Below, one piece after another: positions 25,291-34,000 of a DNA stretch of 49,590 bases. Position 1 is the stretch's first letter. Each line of letters begins with the position of its first letter. Under the pieces are notes generated by a model. That model saw only the letters and a program-made list of their open reading frames with translations. It had not been told where the DNA came from and did not search any database. A program made the translations under genes and the position numbers. Origin of the DNA: an uncultured Megamonas sp. (lineage in GTDB: Bacteria; Bacillota_C; Negativicutes; Selenomonadales; Selenomonadaceae); assembly GCA_900556715.1 (NCBI GenBank), contig USPM01000004.1, positions 1 to 49,590 on the forward strand, read 5' to 3'.

Positions 25291-26166
25291 ATGGATAAAA
25301 TTATAGATTGTCATATGCATTTTTCAGCTAAAGGTATATTTGATAAAACAGCTGAAAATATTGGTTTAAAATGCACTTTAGAAGAAGTGAAACATCAATT
25401 TGAACAAAATAATATAGTCTTAGGTATTGGAATGGGAGTTGATAAATGCGAAGATAATATCTATAATAATCCACAAATTATTTACCATGGAGAAGAGCGA
25501 TTTCCTTCTTTTTTAGTACAATGTTTAGGAATAAATGCTTTAGCAATTAATAGAGAAAATTTAAAGGATACTTTAGAATGTTTTAAGGCTAAATTAGAAG
25601 AAAATACAACTGTCGGTCTGAAAATCTATACAGGATATCAACCTTATTTAGCTACAGATAGAAAATATAGACATTTTTATAAATTGGCTCAAAAATATGA
25701 TGTACCAGTGGTTTTTCATATGGGTGATACGGCGAATTCTATGGGTAAGTTAAAATATTCGCATCCATTGATCGTAGATGAAGTAGCAGTTGATTTTCCA
25801 AAGGTAAAATTTGTAATTGCCCATTGCGGTACACCATGGATAGCTGATGCTGTAGAGGTAGTAGCTAAAAATAAAAATGTATATATGGATTTGTCTGGTC
25901 TTATGGAGGGAAAATTTAAAGCTAAAAAACAGATAAAAGAATTTAAACCATATTTGGATGTATTTCGAACATGGTTTAATTACTTACATGATTATCAAAA
26001 ATTGATGTATGGTTCTGACTGGCCTTTGGTAGATATGAAGGAATATATCAAAGTAATACAATCAATAATACCGAAAAAAGCATATGATGATGTATTTTAT
26101 TATAATGCTTTAAAGGTTTTTGATAGATTGCCAGAATATTTAAAGAAACAGGAGAAAAATTTATGA
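25291..26166 (+). CDS. Amidohydrolase-family (TIM-barrel) metal-dependent hydrolase
   Basis: A 291-residue amidohydrolase-2 type protein. Metal ligands are visible as DCHMHF (His8, His10), VVFHMGDT (His143), VIAHCGTPW (His178) and GSDWP (Asp243). Relatives act as decarboxylases or hydrolases on small carboxylated molecules; the reaction here is not known. The last codons overlap the next gene by an ATGA junction, so the hydrolase and an LptA-like protein are translationally coupled, an odd pairing. Confidence 0.85.
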   Translation: MDKIIDCHMHFSAKGIFDKTAENIGLKCTLEEVKHQFEQNNIVLGIGMGVDKCEDNIYNNPQIIYHGEERFPSFLVQCLGINALAINRENLKDTLECFKAKLEENTTVGLKIYTGYQPYLATDRKYRHFYKLAQKYDVPVVFHMGDTANSMGKLKYSHPLIVDEVAVDFPKVKFVIAHCGTPWIADAVEVVAKNKNVYMDLSGLMEGKFKAKKQIKEFKPYLDVFRTWFNYLHDYQKLMYGSDWPLVDMKEYIKVIQSIIPKKAYDDVFYYNALKVFDRLPEYLKKQEKNL

Positions 26167-26666
26167 TTAAATTGAAAGTTTTAATAAAGTCAATGTTTTT
26201 AGTTTGTATACTAATGTTAACTATGGCAGGAGTATCTAGTGCTAGTGTATCAGTGACATCTGATAGTAAATACTTTGATATTTCATCTGGTTGTTTTGTA
26301 CTTGAGGGAAATGTTTTAGTAAAGACTGATACAAGAACGATAGGTGCAGATAAAGCCCGTGTAAATTTAATGACTAAAGAAGTATGGGCAAATGGCAATG
26401 TATATGTGGAAGAGCCTCAAGAAGAAATTAAATTTAAGGGTGGTAGTGTATATGCTTCTGACGAAATGAAAACAGCGGTGATCAAAGGTGATGCTTTATT
26501 AAAGCGACCAGGTATATCTATTCAAGCGGAAAAATGTTCTTTTAATTGGCGAACTAAAATCGCAGAATTTAGTGGATTAGTAGAAGTACATCAAGATGGA
26601 AAAATAGAAATATATGATGTAATTCATTATGATGTAATAAATAATAAGATAATAGATGAACAATAA
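26163..26666 (+). CDS. LptA/OstA-like periplasmic protein
   Basis: A 167-residue secreted protein. Residues 1-27 form a Sec signal peptide (KLKVLIKSMFLVCILMLTM, then GVSSA). The rest resembles the OstA/LptA beta-jellyroll: repeated short strands with SVTSDSKYFDI, LEGNVLVKTDTRTIGADKARVNL and VWANGNVYV. LptA members bridge lipopolysaccharide transport across the periplasm, so this supports an outer membrane. It is not in an lptB-type locus and is shorter than typical LptA, so it may be a paralogue. Confidence is good for the fold, lower for LPS transport itself. Confidence 0.78.
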   Translation: MIKLKVLIKSMFLVCILMLTMAGVSSASVSVTSDSKYFDISSGCFVLEGNVLVKTDTRTIGADKARVNLMTKEVWANGNVYVEEPQEEIKFKGGSVYASDEMKTAVIKGDALLKRPGISIQAEKCSFNWRTKIAEFSGLVEVHQDGKIEIYDVIHYDVINNKIIDEQ

Positions 26667-26678
26667 TATATTATTTAT

Positions 26679-26716
26679 AAAAGAAGAGTCACTAATTTAT
26701 TAGCGACTCTTCTTTT
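26679..26716. terminator. Convergent terminator
   Basis: A 17-bp stem with one mismatch (AAAAGAAGAGTC arm at 26679, GACTCTTCTTTT arm ending 26716) lies between the LptA-like gene and the minus-strand dehydrogenase gene and has A- and T-runs on both sides. Confidence 0.88.
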
Positions 26717-26721
26717 TATTT

Positions 26722-27804
26722 TTAAGCTAGATGTTCGTTATGATAGATTTCTAAATCCATGATGGCATTATAAACCATTTCACGAGTTATTTTATATGGT
26801 ACATGAACGATATCATTTGTAGTCATAACTTTATCTAATACGATGGCAAGTTCATCTTTATTATTTATTTCTATATCTTTTAAACAAGTTGGTAATTTTG
26901 CTTGACGATTAAAAGCATATACTTTTTCAAATGCTTCTTTTTGTTTATCTAAAAGTAATAATACAAGTACACCATAACTTACAAGCTCACCGTGAAGATG
27001 TTTTTCGCCTTGAGGAAGCATCGTACAACCGTAATAAATAGAGTGAGCAAGGCAACTGTTGTAATCATTGATTACGAGAACGGAAACGAGACCTGTGCTT
27101 ACGATTATAGTCAATACTACTTGTTCTAAAGCTTCACTTACTTGATGGTTTTTGGCAGAAGCCAAAGCTTCAAGACCGTATTGTAATAATGTATCAGAGC
27201 AATTTTTACTGATTTGTACACCTAAAGCATTTGTATGGTTCATTTCATCATTACGAGAGGAAAAGCCTGTTTCATATTGTTTAGATAAAGCATCGCCGAT
27301 GCCAGCCCAAATATATTGATAAGGGGCTTCAGTGATAATTTTTGTATTAATAAAACAATGTAATGGGCTTTTTTTAGGAAAATATAATTCTTTAAATCCA
27401 TGAGTATCATCATCATAAATTACACAGACAGCTGTTACAGGAGAACAGTTTGAAGCTATTGTAGGAAAAGAAAATACTGGTTTATTTTCCATATCGCAAA
27501 GAGTTTTGCAAGTATCAATAGCACGACCACCACCTACAGCAAAGACCATATCAGCTTTTTGATATTGTGGATTTTGGGAAAGTTTTTTTACATTAGCATA
27601 AGTAGAATCGCCACCATACCAAATGAAATCGATTATTTCAATGTCAGAATTATATATTCCAGCTAAAAGAGCATCTTTAGCCTTAGAGATTGCTGTTTTA
27701 CCACCGATGACTACTGCTGTTTTACCATAGGCACTACAAACTTTTGGAATTTGATCATAAACGTCGCTACCTACACTATATGAAGGTAAAAATACTGTAT
27801 TCAT
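26722..27804 (-). CDS. Iron-containing alcohol dehydrogenase (glycerol dehydrogenase-like)
   Basis: A 360-residue group III alcohol dehydrogenase. The NAD-binding part has FAVGGGRAIDTCKTL and FPTIASNCSPVTAV; metal-binding positions are suggested by GDALSKQYE, AHSIYYGC and GEKHLHGELVSYG. The group includes glycerol dehydrogenases and related enzymes; the substrate is not certain. The ATG at 27804 follows AAGGTGGTC; an in-frame GTG at 27816 overlaps that site and is rejected. It is a single gene on the minus strand. Confidence 0.87.
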   Translation of the reverse strand: MNTVFLPSYSVGSDVYDQIPKVCSAYGKTAVVIGGKTAISKAKDALLAGIYNSDIEIIDFIWYGGDSTYANVKKLSQNPQYQKADMVFAVGGGRAIDTCKTLCDMENKPVFSFPTIASNCSPVTAVCVIYDDDTHGFKELYFPKKSPLHCFINTKIITEAPYQYIWAGIGDALSKQYETGFSSRNDEMNHTNALGVQISKNCSDTLLQYGLEALASAKNHQVSEALEQVVLTIIVSTGLVSVLVINDYNSCLAHSIYYGCTMLPQGEKHLHGELVSYGVLVLLLLDKQKEAFEKVYAFNRQAKLPTCLKDIEINNKDELAIVLDKVMTTNDIVHVPYKITREMVYNAIMDLEIYHNEHLA

Positions 27805-27941
27805 TAATAAGACCACCTTATACTTAAATAATAAAATTAATATTATTATTTGGAACTATTTGTATTTAGAAAGTGATTAATAGTTTATAACCAATTTTTA
27901 AAAATGTCAAGTTGTAAACTGTATAATTAGAAAAATATATA

Positions 27942-27950
27942 TGATATAAT
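27942..27950 (+). promoter_or_regulatory. Extended -10 promoter for the small ORF / ImmA pair
   Basis: TGATATAAT is an exact TATAAT (27945-27950) preceded by TGN. It lies about 48 bases before the 53-residue ORF. Confidence 0.55.
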
Positions 27951-27997
27951 GATTATAAAAGAGAAAATAAGGTCTTTTTGTAGTGAAAGGTGATTTT

Positions 27998-28159
27998 ATG
28001 GGTAAGAATACAGGGCTGGAAAAATTTTTAAATGACGCAGAAGTTTTGTTTGACGGTAATACATATAAATTAAATGTAGAAGAGCGACAACAAATACAAG
28101 AAGCATTAGAAATGGCTTTTTGGGATGCAAAAGAAAGAAATAAGCGAAAGAAAAAATAA
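27998..28159 (+). CDS. Small hypothetical protein (53 residues)
   Basis: A short reading frame with a good ribosome site (GAAAGGTGA, then ATTTT before ATG) and normal coding character. The product (MGKNTGLEKFLNDAEVLF at the start, ending in a Lys/Arg-rich tail) has an amphipathic helical middle (VEERQQIQEALEMAFWDAK) and no signal or membrane segment. I do not recognise it. Its stop is 3 bases before the ImmA/IrrE gene, so the two are probably one transcript. It lacks the helix-turn-helix expected of an XRE partner, so it is not the usual ImmR-type repressor. Confidence 0.7.
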   Translation: MGKNTGLEKFLNDAEVLFDGNTYKLNVEERQQIQEALEMAFWDAKERNKRKKK

Positions 28160-28162
28160 ATT

Positions 28163-28615
28163 ATGCGAAAAAATATAAAATTAAGAGTGAAAAATCTCGT
28201 CAATAAGTATCAGACAGCAGATCCTTTTGTATTAGCGAAAGAATTAGATGTGAATATTTTATATGTGCCACTTCCAGAGAAGATACGTGGAATATTGGTA
28301 CGTGTTTTGCGGAAAAAGACTATTTTATTGAATGATAAGTTGAGATATGAAGCTCAAAAAATTGTAATTTGTCATGAACTTGGTCATGTGCGTATGCATT
28401 GGCATGCAGGTTATTTTTTTCAGCATGAAGGAATATATTATTCTCCTGCTCGTTATGAATGTGAAGCAAATGAATTTGCTATTCATTTGTTGAATTATTC
28501 TAGTGATTTTATTTATGATAAAGATTATATACTTGAAGTATTATCTAAAGAAAATCCTAATCCATATGAAGTGCATAAGATAATCAATGCTTTGATGCAG
28601 ATTGAAAGCATTTAA
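28163..28615 (+). CDS. ImmA/IrrE-family metallopeptidase
   Basis: A 150-residue zinc peptidase. The active site is VICHELGHVRMHW (HEXXH, His71, Glu72, His75), and a downstream YECEANEFAIHLL supplies the third Glu ligand, the ImmA/IrrE (Pfam Peptidase_M78) pattern. Such enzymes often cut a repressor to switch on mobile elements or stress genes. No integrase or repressor is present here. It follows the 53-residue ORF by 3 bases with only a weak ribosome site, suggesting coupled translation. A terminator follows. Confidence 0.88.
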   Translation: MRKNIKLRVKNLVNKYQTADPFVLAKELDVNILYVPLPEKIRGILVRVLRKKTILLNDKLRYEAQKIVICHELGHVRMHWHAGYFFQHEGIYYSPARYECEANEFAIHLLNYSSDFIYDKDYILEVLSKENPNPYEVHKIINALMQIESI

Positions 28616-28645
28616 AAATACCAGCTAAATTATAGCTGGTATTTT
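28615..28645 (+). terminator. Terminator after the ImmA/IrrE gene
   Basis: AAAATACCAGCT (28615-28626) pairs with AGCTGGTATTTT (28634-28645), starting at the last base of the stop codon; T-rich sequence follows. Confidence 0.85.
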
Positions 28646-28660
28646 ATTTACTATATAATT

Positions 28661-29218
28661 TTATATGGATTTGCCTAAGTCTTCAGCTTGCTTTAATTGT
28701 TCTGGTTTATTTAAAATATCGCCAATATTCATATTTCCTCCAGCATAAACAATACCTAGATTTTTCCAGCCTAAATGAGAGATTAAGCCTTCATAAAAAG
28801 CTTTAACTGGTGCGAAATTATCAGCACTATTTCCTTCTGAAGCCATAAGTAAAATACATTCTTTTTGTGGATTTTCATAATTTGGATTTAATTCGGCTAT
28901 AGCGAATAAACGATCAAAAGCACATTTTAGTTGACCTGTGATACCCCAATAATACATAGGGGAGGCTAAAACTATGACATCTGCTGTTTTATATATAGGG
29001 TAAATTTTCGACATATCATCTTTTTGTACGCATGGATAATTTTCATCTTTTCCACCATTACAACAACCTAGACAGCCATGGATATTCATTTTTTGCAAGT
29101 CAAAACAAATGACTTCATGCCCAACAGCTTTTGCTCCTTTAGTAAATTGATTGATGAGTTCTTTTGTATTTCCATTCATTCGTGGACTACCATTTAAAAT
29201 ACAAATTTTCTTATGCAT
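28661..29218 (-). CDS. Flavodoxin-fold NAD(P)H-dependent oxidoreductase
   Basis: A 185-residue FMN-dependent reductase of the NADPH-dependent FMN reductase / iron-sulfur flavoprotein-like group. The FMN phosphate loop is ILNGSPRMNGNT, and VLASPMYYWGITGQLKCAFDR is the second flavin-binding region. It has a Cys-rich GCLGCCNGGKDENYPC segment between them, typical of the group that may bind metal or react with thiols. It is divergent from an HxlR regulator, the common pairing for quinone/electrophile-responsive reductases. The ribosome site is GGAGGTG. Confidence 0.87.
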   Translation of the reverse strand: MHKKICILNGSPRMNGNTKELINQFTKGAKAVGHEVICFDLQKMNIHGCLGCCNGGKDENYPCVQKDDMSKIYPIYKTADVIVLASPMYYWGITGQLKCAFDRLFAIAELNPNYENPQKECILLMASEGNSADNFAPVKAFYEGLISHLGWKNLGIVYAGGNMNIGDILNKPEQLKQAEDLGKSI

Positions 29219-29290
29219 AAATTTACACCTCCAATATTTATAATATAATTATATCAATATATATTTTAGGGTAAAAGTACGCACATTTTT

Positions 29291-29303
29291 GTTAGATACT
29301 AAC
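29291..29303. promoter_or_regulatory. Candidate HxlR operator
   Basis: GTTAGATACTAAC is a perfect 5-bp dyad with a 3-base centre in the divergent region between the flavodoxin-like gene and the HxlR gene, 22 bases before the HxlR start. HxlR regulators bind such palindromes; the assignment is by position only. Confidence 0.35.
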
Positions 29304-29325
29304 TAAAAGGAGAGTATAAATATAA

Positions 29326-29667
29326 ATGTTTAAAAACTATATTGAGAATGCAAATTTTAAAGATACTGGGTTTAGTTATACTTTATCATTAATACGTGGT
29401 AAGTATAAGATGGTCATTTTATATTGTTTGATGGAATTTAAAATTGTCAGATATAATGAATTAAAACGCTATATAAAAACTATTTCACATAAAACACTTG
29501 CCATGTCGTTAAAAGAATTAGAAAAAGATGGCTTGATAATCAGGAAGGAATATCCACAAATACCACCTAAAGTAGAATACAGTTTATCAGATAGAGGAAA
29601 ATCACTTATGGTGATTTTAGACCAATTATGTGTTTGGGGAGAAGTGCATAAAAATGATAAGAAATAA
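29326..29667 (+). CDS. HxlR-family transcriptional regulator
   Basis: A 113-residue winged-helix regulator of the HxlR type. The family pattern is FSYTLSLIRGKYKMVILYCL, then ISHKTLAMSLKELEKDGLI and PPKVEYSLSDRGKSL. HxlR proteins of this class often sense quinones or electrophiles through a Cys; the N-terminal Cys of YodB-type members is absent here, and the candidate redox residue is Cys34. The ribosome site is AAAGGAGAG. It likely controls the divergent flavodoxin-like reductase. Confidence 0.88.
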   Translation: MFKNYIENANFKDTGFSYTLSLIRGKYKMVILYCLMEFKIVRYNELKRYIKTISHKTLAMSLKELEKDGLIIRKEYPQIPPKVEYSLSDRGKSLMVILDQLCVWGEVHKNDKK

Positions 29668-29705
29668 AAAACTTAGTAAAATTATTAAACTTTTAGGTAG
29701 AAAAA

Positions 29706-30539
29706 TTATTTTTCAGTGTAGTGTTTTCTATACATAGATGGTGAAATGGAAAATTCTTTCTTAAAAGTACGTGAAAAGGCTAATTGGTCATCAAATCCTA
29801 GAGAAGAGGCGATAATCGAAATAGAAAGCTCAGTAGTTATCAAAAGACTACGAGCTTTTTTTAATTTTAATTGCATTATATATTGTTTGGGTGATAAATG
29901 GAATTTTTCATGAAAAATACGGGTTAAATAATTAGGGTGAATATTAAATTTTTTAGCGATATCTTTTAGAATTAATTTTTCGGCATAATTGACATCAAAA
30001 TAAAACTTTAAATCATTGGCAAGAGATTTAGTTTGCATTTGATTTTCAGATAAATTAATGTCCTCAAATAATTGTGCCAAAATGAGAAATAATAAACTAT
30101 TAGCTTTTAAATAATGAATAATATTATTTTCTTGCAGATTAATAATTTCATTGATTAAAGATTGGTATTTTTTAATATTTAGGTTATGAATAATATAAAT
30201 GTCGTCAGTTTTTTTCATCATCTGATAGATATAATTTTGAGAATTAATGCCTAAAAAACTAATCCATGTATAACACCATGGATTAGTTGATGAAGCTTTA
30301 TAATAAGAAATTTTTCCTGAAGGAATTAAAAAAGCATCTCCTTGTTTTAGATTAAAAGTCTGTTCATTGATGTGAAGGGTACCTTCGCCACTGATGACAA
30401 AATGAATTAATTGATAATCTCTGTATTTGGGACCATAACTATATCCAGGTTGACATTTTTCATAACCAGCACTGTAGAAGGATAAATCAGATAAAGATTT
30501 ATAGTGTGTACTATGTTGAGTTTCTTTATATTCTTTCAT
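29706..30539 (-). CDS. AraC-family regulator (probable sucrose locus activator)
   Basis: A 277-residue AraC regulator. Residues about 15-150 are a cupin-like effector-binding domain (VISGEGTLHINEQTFNLKQGD, AFLIPSGKISYYKAS). Residues about 175-277 carry the paired helix-turn-helix (LKDIAKKFNIHPNYLTRIFHEK and ISIIASSLGFDDQLAFSRTF). It is divergent from a GH32 / PTS operon, so control of that operon is likely. No convincing sigma-A -35/-10 pair is visible in the 120-base gap, in keeping with an activator-dependent promoter. The ribosome site is weak. Confidence 0.9.
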   Translation of the reverse strand: MKEYKETQHSTHYKSLSDLSFYSAGYEKCQPGYSYGPKYRDYQLIHFVISGEGTLHINEQTFNLKQGDAFLIPSGKISYYKASSTNPWCYTWISFLGINSQNYIYQMMKKTDDIYIIHNLNIKKYQSLINEIINLQENNIIHYLKANSLLFLILAQLFEDINLSENQMQTKSLANDLKFYFDVNYAEKLILKDIAKKFNIHPNYLTRIFHEKFHLSPKQYIMQLKLKKARSLLITTELSISIIASSLGFDDQLAFSRTFKKEFSISPSMYRKHYTEK

Positions 30540-30660
30540 AGTTAATATTATAAAATAAAAAGTTTGTTTTTTCCATATTTTGGTAAAGAAATACTATAGA
30601 AAAATCACTGTAAATATTATTTAATATATATGTACTTTTAATGAAGGAGAAGCAAGAAAA

Positions 30661-32010
30661 ATGAAGCAGTTTGTTAGACAAAAATTTCATTTAGAACCTA
30701 ATATTGGCCTATTGAATGATCCGAATGGCTTAGTTCAATATAAAGGTATATATTATGTGTTTTTTCAATGGAATAGGTTTGAAAAAAATCATACATATAA
30801 GGAGTGGGGTTTGTTTACTTCTAAAAACTTAATTGATTGGAATTTTAAGGGAAGTGCTATTATACCCGACCAAGAATATGATCTCAATGGTGTTTATTCG
30901 GGTAGTAGTTATGTGATAAATGATAAGCTGTATATTTTTTATACGGGAAATAGAAAATATGAAAATAGGAGAAAAAGCAGTCAATGTTTAGTTATATCTA
31001 AAAATGGAAGAAATTTTCTAAAAAAAGGAATAATTATAAATACACCTACAAAATATAGTGAACATTTTCGCGATCCTAAGATTTTTAAAGGAAAAGAAAA
31101 AGATTATTTTATAGTGGTAGGAGCACAAACAGCAGAGACAAAACAAGGAGCAATTGTATTATATCGCTCTCCAGAAGGAGAAAATTGGCGGTATATCTCT
31201 GAATTAGCCATATCGCAAAAATATCAAATGGTAGAGTGTCCAGACTTATTCAGTATAGAAAATAAGTATATTCTATTATATTGTCTACAACATAGAGATA
31301 ATGAAAAAGATATACCATTAAAAAGTTTTGCTGTGTATAAAATAGTTGATTTAGATGAAGCTACAGGAAGACTTGATGATAATAATTTAGACGAAAATTA
31401 TTTTATGATGGATTATGGTTTTGACTTTTATGCACCGCAGACTTTTAAAGATGATAAGAATAGACGAATTTTATGGGCTTGGATGTCAAGAATGAATGAC
31501 GACGAAGAAGAAGCTTTTGCCAAATTGCAGGATAGTATACATTGTTTGACTATCCCTAGAGAAATTTTAATCAAAAATGGCAGATTGTATCAAAAACCAA
31601 TAGAGGAATTATATAGATTATTAGCTGAAAAGATAGAGATAGAAAAGCAAAGTGATGGTCAATTCGATATTGTTAATGATAGACATAGTATGTATTTAAA
31701 ATTAAAAGATATTGCTAGTGGTCAAGATATTGATTGGACAGTAAAAGATGAAATTAAAATCAATTATAGTTATAAGAAAAAAGAATTTGCTCTGTATAGA
31801 TTGAATTGGCTGACAAATAATTGGGATAAAAAATCATGTGATTTGGAAAGTTTAATGGATTTAGAAATATGGATAGATAATTCTAGTATAGAAATATTTA
31901 TCAATGCGGGAGAAAAAGTATTTTCATCAAGAATATATCCTAAACATCAGGGAATATCTATAAGTGGAAATTTATGTGGTGATTTAAGCGTAAGAAATAT
32001 AGATAAATAA
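30661..32010 (+). CDS. GH32 beta-fructosidase (sucrose-6-phosphate hydrolase-like)
   Basis: A 449-residue glycoside hydrolase family 32 enzyme. Its nucleophile Asp20 is in LLNDPNG, the transition-state Asp138 in FRDPK, and the acid/base Glu192 in ECPDLF. A C-terminal beta-sandwich starts near 325. Absence of a signal peptide indicates a cytoplasmic enzyme. Because a PTS permease follows 14 bases downstream, the substrate is likely a phosphorylated sugar (sucrose 6-phosphate or another fructoside phosphate). Its strong ribosome site is GAAGGAGAAG. The second GH32 at 45283 belongs to a different family branch and transport system. Confidence 0.92.
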   Translation: MKQFVRQKFHLEPNIGLLNDPNGLVQYKGIYYVFFQWNRFEKNHTYKEWGLFTSKNLIDWNFKGSAIIPDQEYDLNGVYSGSSYVINDKLYIFYTGNRKYENRRKSSQCLVISKNGRNFLKKGIIINTPTKYSEHFRDPKIFKGKEKDYFIVVGAQTAETKQGAIVLYRSPEGENWRYISELAISQKYQMVECPDLFSIENKYILLYCLQHRDNEKDIPLKSFAVYKIVDLDEATGRLDDNNLDENYFMMDYGFDFYAPQTFKDDKNRRILWAWMSRMNDDEEEAFAKLQDSIHCLTIPREILIKNGRLYQKPIEELYRLLAEKIEIEKQSDGQFDIVNDRHSMYLKLKDIASGQDIDWTVKDEIKINYSYKKKEFALYRLNWLTNNWDKKSCDLESLMDLEIWIDNSSIEIFINAGEKVFSSRIYPKHQGISISGNLCGDLSVRNIDK

Positions 32011-32024
32011 AAGAGGGGTAAATT

Positions 32025-33920
32025 ATGGAGGATAAAGAATTAGCTATAAAAATAATTGAATTGGTGGGAACTAAGGAAAATATTGTTTCAGTTAGACATT
32101 GTGCTACAAGATTGAGAATTGTAGTGAGAGATAAAGATAAAATACAAGTGAAAATGATAGAGAGCATCGAAAAGGTAAAAGGTTCATTTTTTAATTCAGG
32201 GCAATATCAAATTATATTGGGAACGGGTTTAGTAAATAGGATTTATAATGAAGTCATAAATATAATCGGTGAAAACAATAATGCAGATGAGGTTAAATAC
32301 GGCAATAGTTTCCAAAGGGCTATAAGAATGTTTTCTGATGTATTTGTGCCTATCATACCAGTATTGGTTGCTACTGGTCTATTTATGGGTGTTCGCGGTT
32401 TACTCATGCAAGAAGAGATTTTAAATATATTAGGTATTAATCCTACAAATATACCAGAGTCTTTATTAACTTTTTCTAAAATATTAACCGATACGGCATT
32501 TGCTTTTTTACCTGCTTTAGTTTGTTGGTCTACTTTTCGCAATTTTGGTGGTAGTCCAGTAATTGGTATGGTTTTGGGCTTGATGTTAGTAAGTCCAAGT
32601 CTGCCTAGTGCTTATGATGTAGGAGCTGGAAAGATTGAGCCTTTATTATTTTTTGATTATATTAAAGTGTCAGGATATCAAGGTTCTGTATTGCCAGCTT
32701 TTGTCACAGGTGTTTTAGCAGCAAAATTTGAATGTTGGGTTAGAAAACATATACCTGATGTGGTTGATTTGATTATTACACCATTTTTGACTTTACTAGT
32801 AGGTATTGTATTGGCTTTATTTGTTTTAGGTCCGATACTTCATTGGATAGAATTAGAATTATTATTCTTAGTTAAATCTATTTTATTTTTACCTTTTGGC
32901 ATAGGTGGATTTTTATATGGTTGTTTTGGCCAATTATTTGGTATTTTTGGTATACATCATATTTTCAATTTCTTGGAAATCAGTATGTTAGCTCAAGATG
33001 GTTGGAATTATTTAAATCCAATAGGTACTTGTGGAAATGTAGCTCAAGCTGGTGCTGTATTGGCTGTGGCTATGAAAGCTATTTCTAATAAAGTAAAACA
33101 AGTAGCATATCCTTCTTGTTTATCTGCTTTATTGGGTATTACTGAACCGGCTGTGTTTGGGGTTAATTTAAAATATATAAGACCTTTTGTTTGTGCAATG
33201 ATCGGTGGAGGCGTTGGCGGATTTTTAGCTTCAAATTTACAATTAAAAGCTACTGGTATGTCAATCACAGGTATTCCAGGAACATTATTATATTTGAATG
33301 AACAATTGCCATTTTATATTTTAGTAAATATCATCTCTTTTGCTGTAGCTTTTACAATTACATGGTTTTTTGGATATAATCAAAAAATGGAAACTGGAAC
33401 AGAAAGTATAAACGAAAATAAAGACGATAATTTAGTGGTTAACAATGATACGACTGCAAATATCAATGAAGAAATAGAAATATTAAGTCCATTAAAAGGA
33501 AAAGTTTTACCATTAAATGAAGTAAAAGATGATGCTTTTTCTTCTGGTATTTTAGGAAATGGTATAGCTATAAATCCAGAAGATGGTATGTTAGTATCAC
33601 CAGTTAATGGTGTAATAAGCGTATTATTACCTACATTACATGCTGTGGGAATTACAACTAGCGAAGGTATAGAGTTATTAATCCATATAGGAATGGATAC
33701 TGTAAAATTAAATGGAGAAGGTTTTAAAGCTTTTGTAAAACAAGGCGATGAAGTAAAAATTGGTCAAAATTTAATAGAATTTGATATAGATTTATTAAAA
33801 TCAAAAGGGTATTGTTTAGATGTACCTATTGTAGTAACAAATATGATGAATTATACAGATGTTGTTTGTACTAAACAATTAACAATAAATAAAGGTGAAC
33901 AACTCTTTATGATTAAATAA
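32025..33920 (+). CDS. PTS sugar permease EIIBCA (sucrose/beta-glucoside type)
   Basis: A 631-residue permease with all three domains in the order B-C-A. EIIB: residues 1-85 with phosphorylated Cys26 in RHCATRL. EIIC: about 100-455, with ten or so membrane segments. EIIA: about 475-631, phosphorylated His554 in LLIHIGMDTV. It imports and phosphorylates a glucoside or sucrose. Having its own EIIA, it does not need a separate glucose EIIA. Operon partner of the GH32 gene; a strong terminator follows. Substrate (sucrose versus other) is inferred from the GH32. Confidence 0.93.
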   Translation: MEDKELAIKIIELVGTKENIVSVRHCATRLRIVVRDKDKIQVKMIESIEKVKGSFFNSGQYQIILGTGLVNRIYNEVINIIGENNNADEVKYGNSFQRAIRMFSDVFVPIIPVLVATGLFMGVRGLLMQEEILNILGINPTNIPESLLTFSKILTDTAFAFLPALVCWSTFRNFGGSPVIGMVLGLMLVSPSLPSAYDVGAGKIEPLLFFDYIKVSGYQGSVLPAFVTGVLAAKFECWVRKHIPDVVDLIITPFLTLLVGIVLALFVLGPILHWIELELLFLVKSILFLPFGIGGFLYGCFGQLFGIFGIHHIFNFLEISMLAQDGWNYLNPIGTCGNVAQAGAVLAVAMKAISNKVKQVAYPSCLSALLGITEPAVFGVNLKYIRPFVCAMIGGGVGGFLASNLQLKATGMSITGIPGTLLYLNEQLPFYILVNIISFAVAFTITWFFGYNQKMETGTESINENKDDNLVVNNDTTANINEEIEILSPLKGKVLPLNEVKDDAFSSGILGNGIAINPEDGMLVSPVNGVISVLLPTLHAVGITTSEGIELLIHIGMDTVKLNGEGFKAFVKQGDEVKIGQNLIEFDIDLLKSKGYCLDVPIVVTNMMNYTDVVCTKQLTINKGEQLFMIK

Positions 33921-33947
33921 ATGAATATTTTGTGTTGGTATGTAAAT

Positions 33948-33985
33948 AAAAAAGATAGAATACGAAGATGTATTCTATCTTTTTT
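33948..33985. terminator. Convergent terminator
   Basis: A perfect 16-bp stem (33948-33963 with 33970-33985) encloses a 6-base loop, with A6/T6 at the base. It separates the PTS gene from the minus-strand sulfur-redox fusion and can serve both. Confidence 0.93.
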
Positions 33986-34000
33986 GTTTGTATTAATATA

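Noticed and set aside
28163..28615. ImmA/IrrE gene as a sign of an integrative element
   Set aside because: No integrase, excisionase, relaxase, XRE repressor, attachment-site repeat or tRNA target is seen within several kb, and flanking genes are ordinary.
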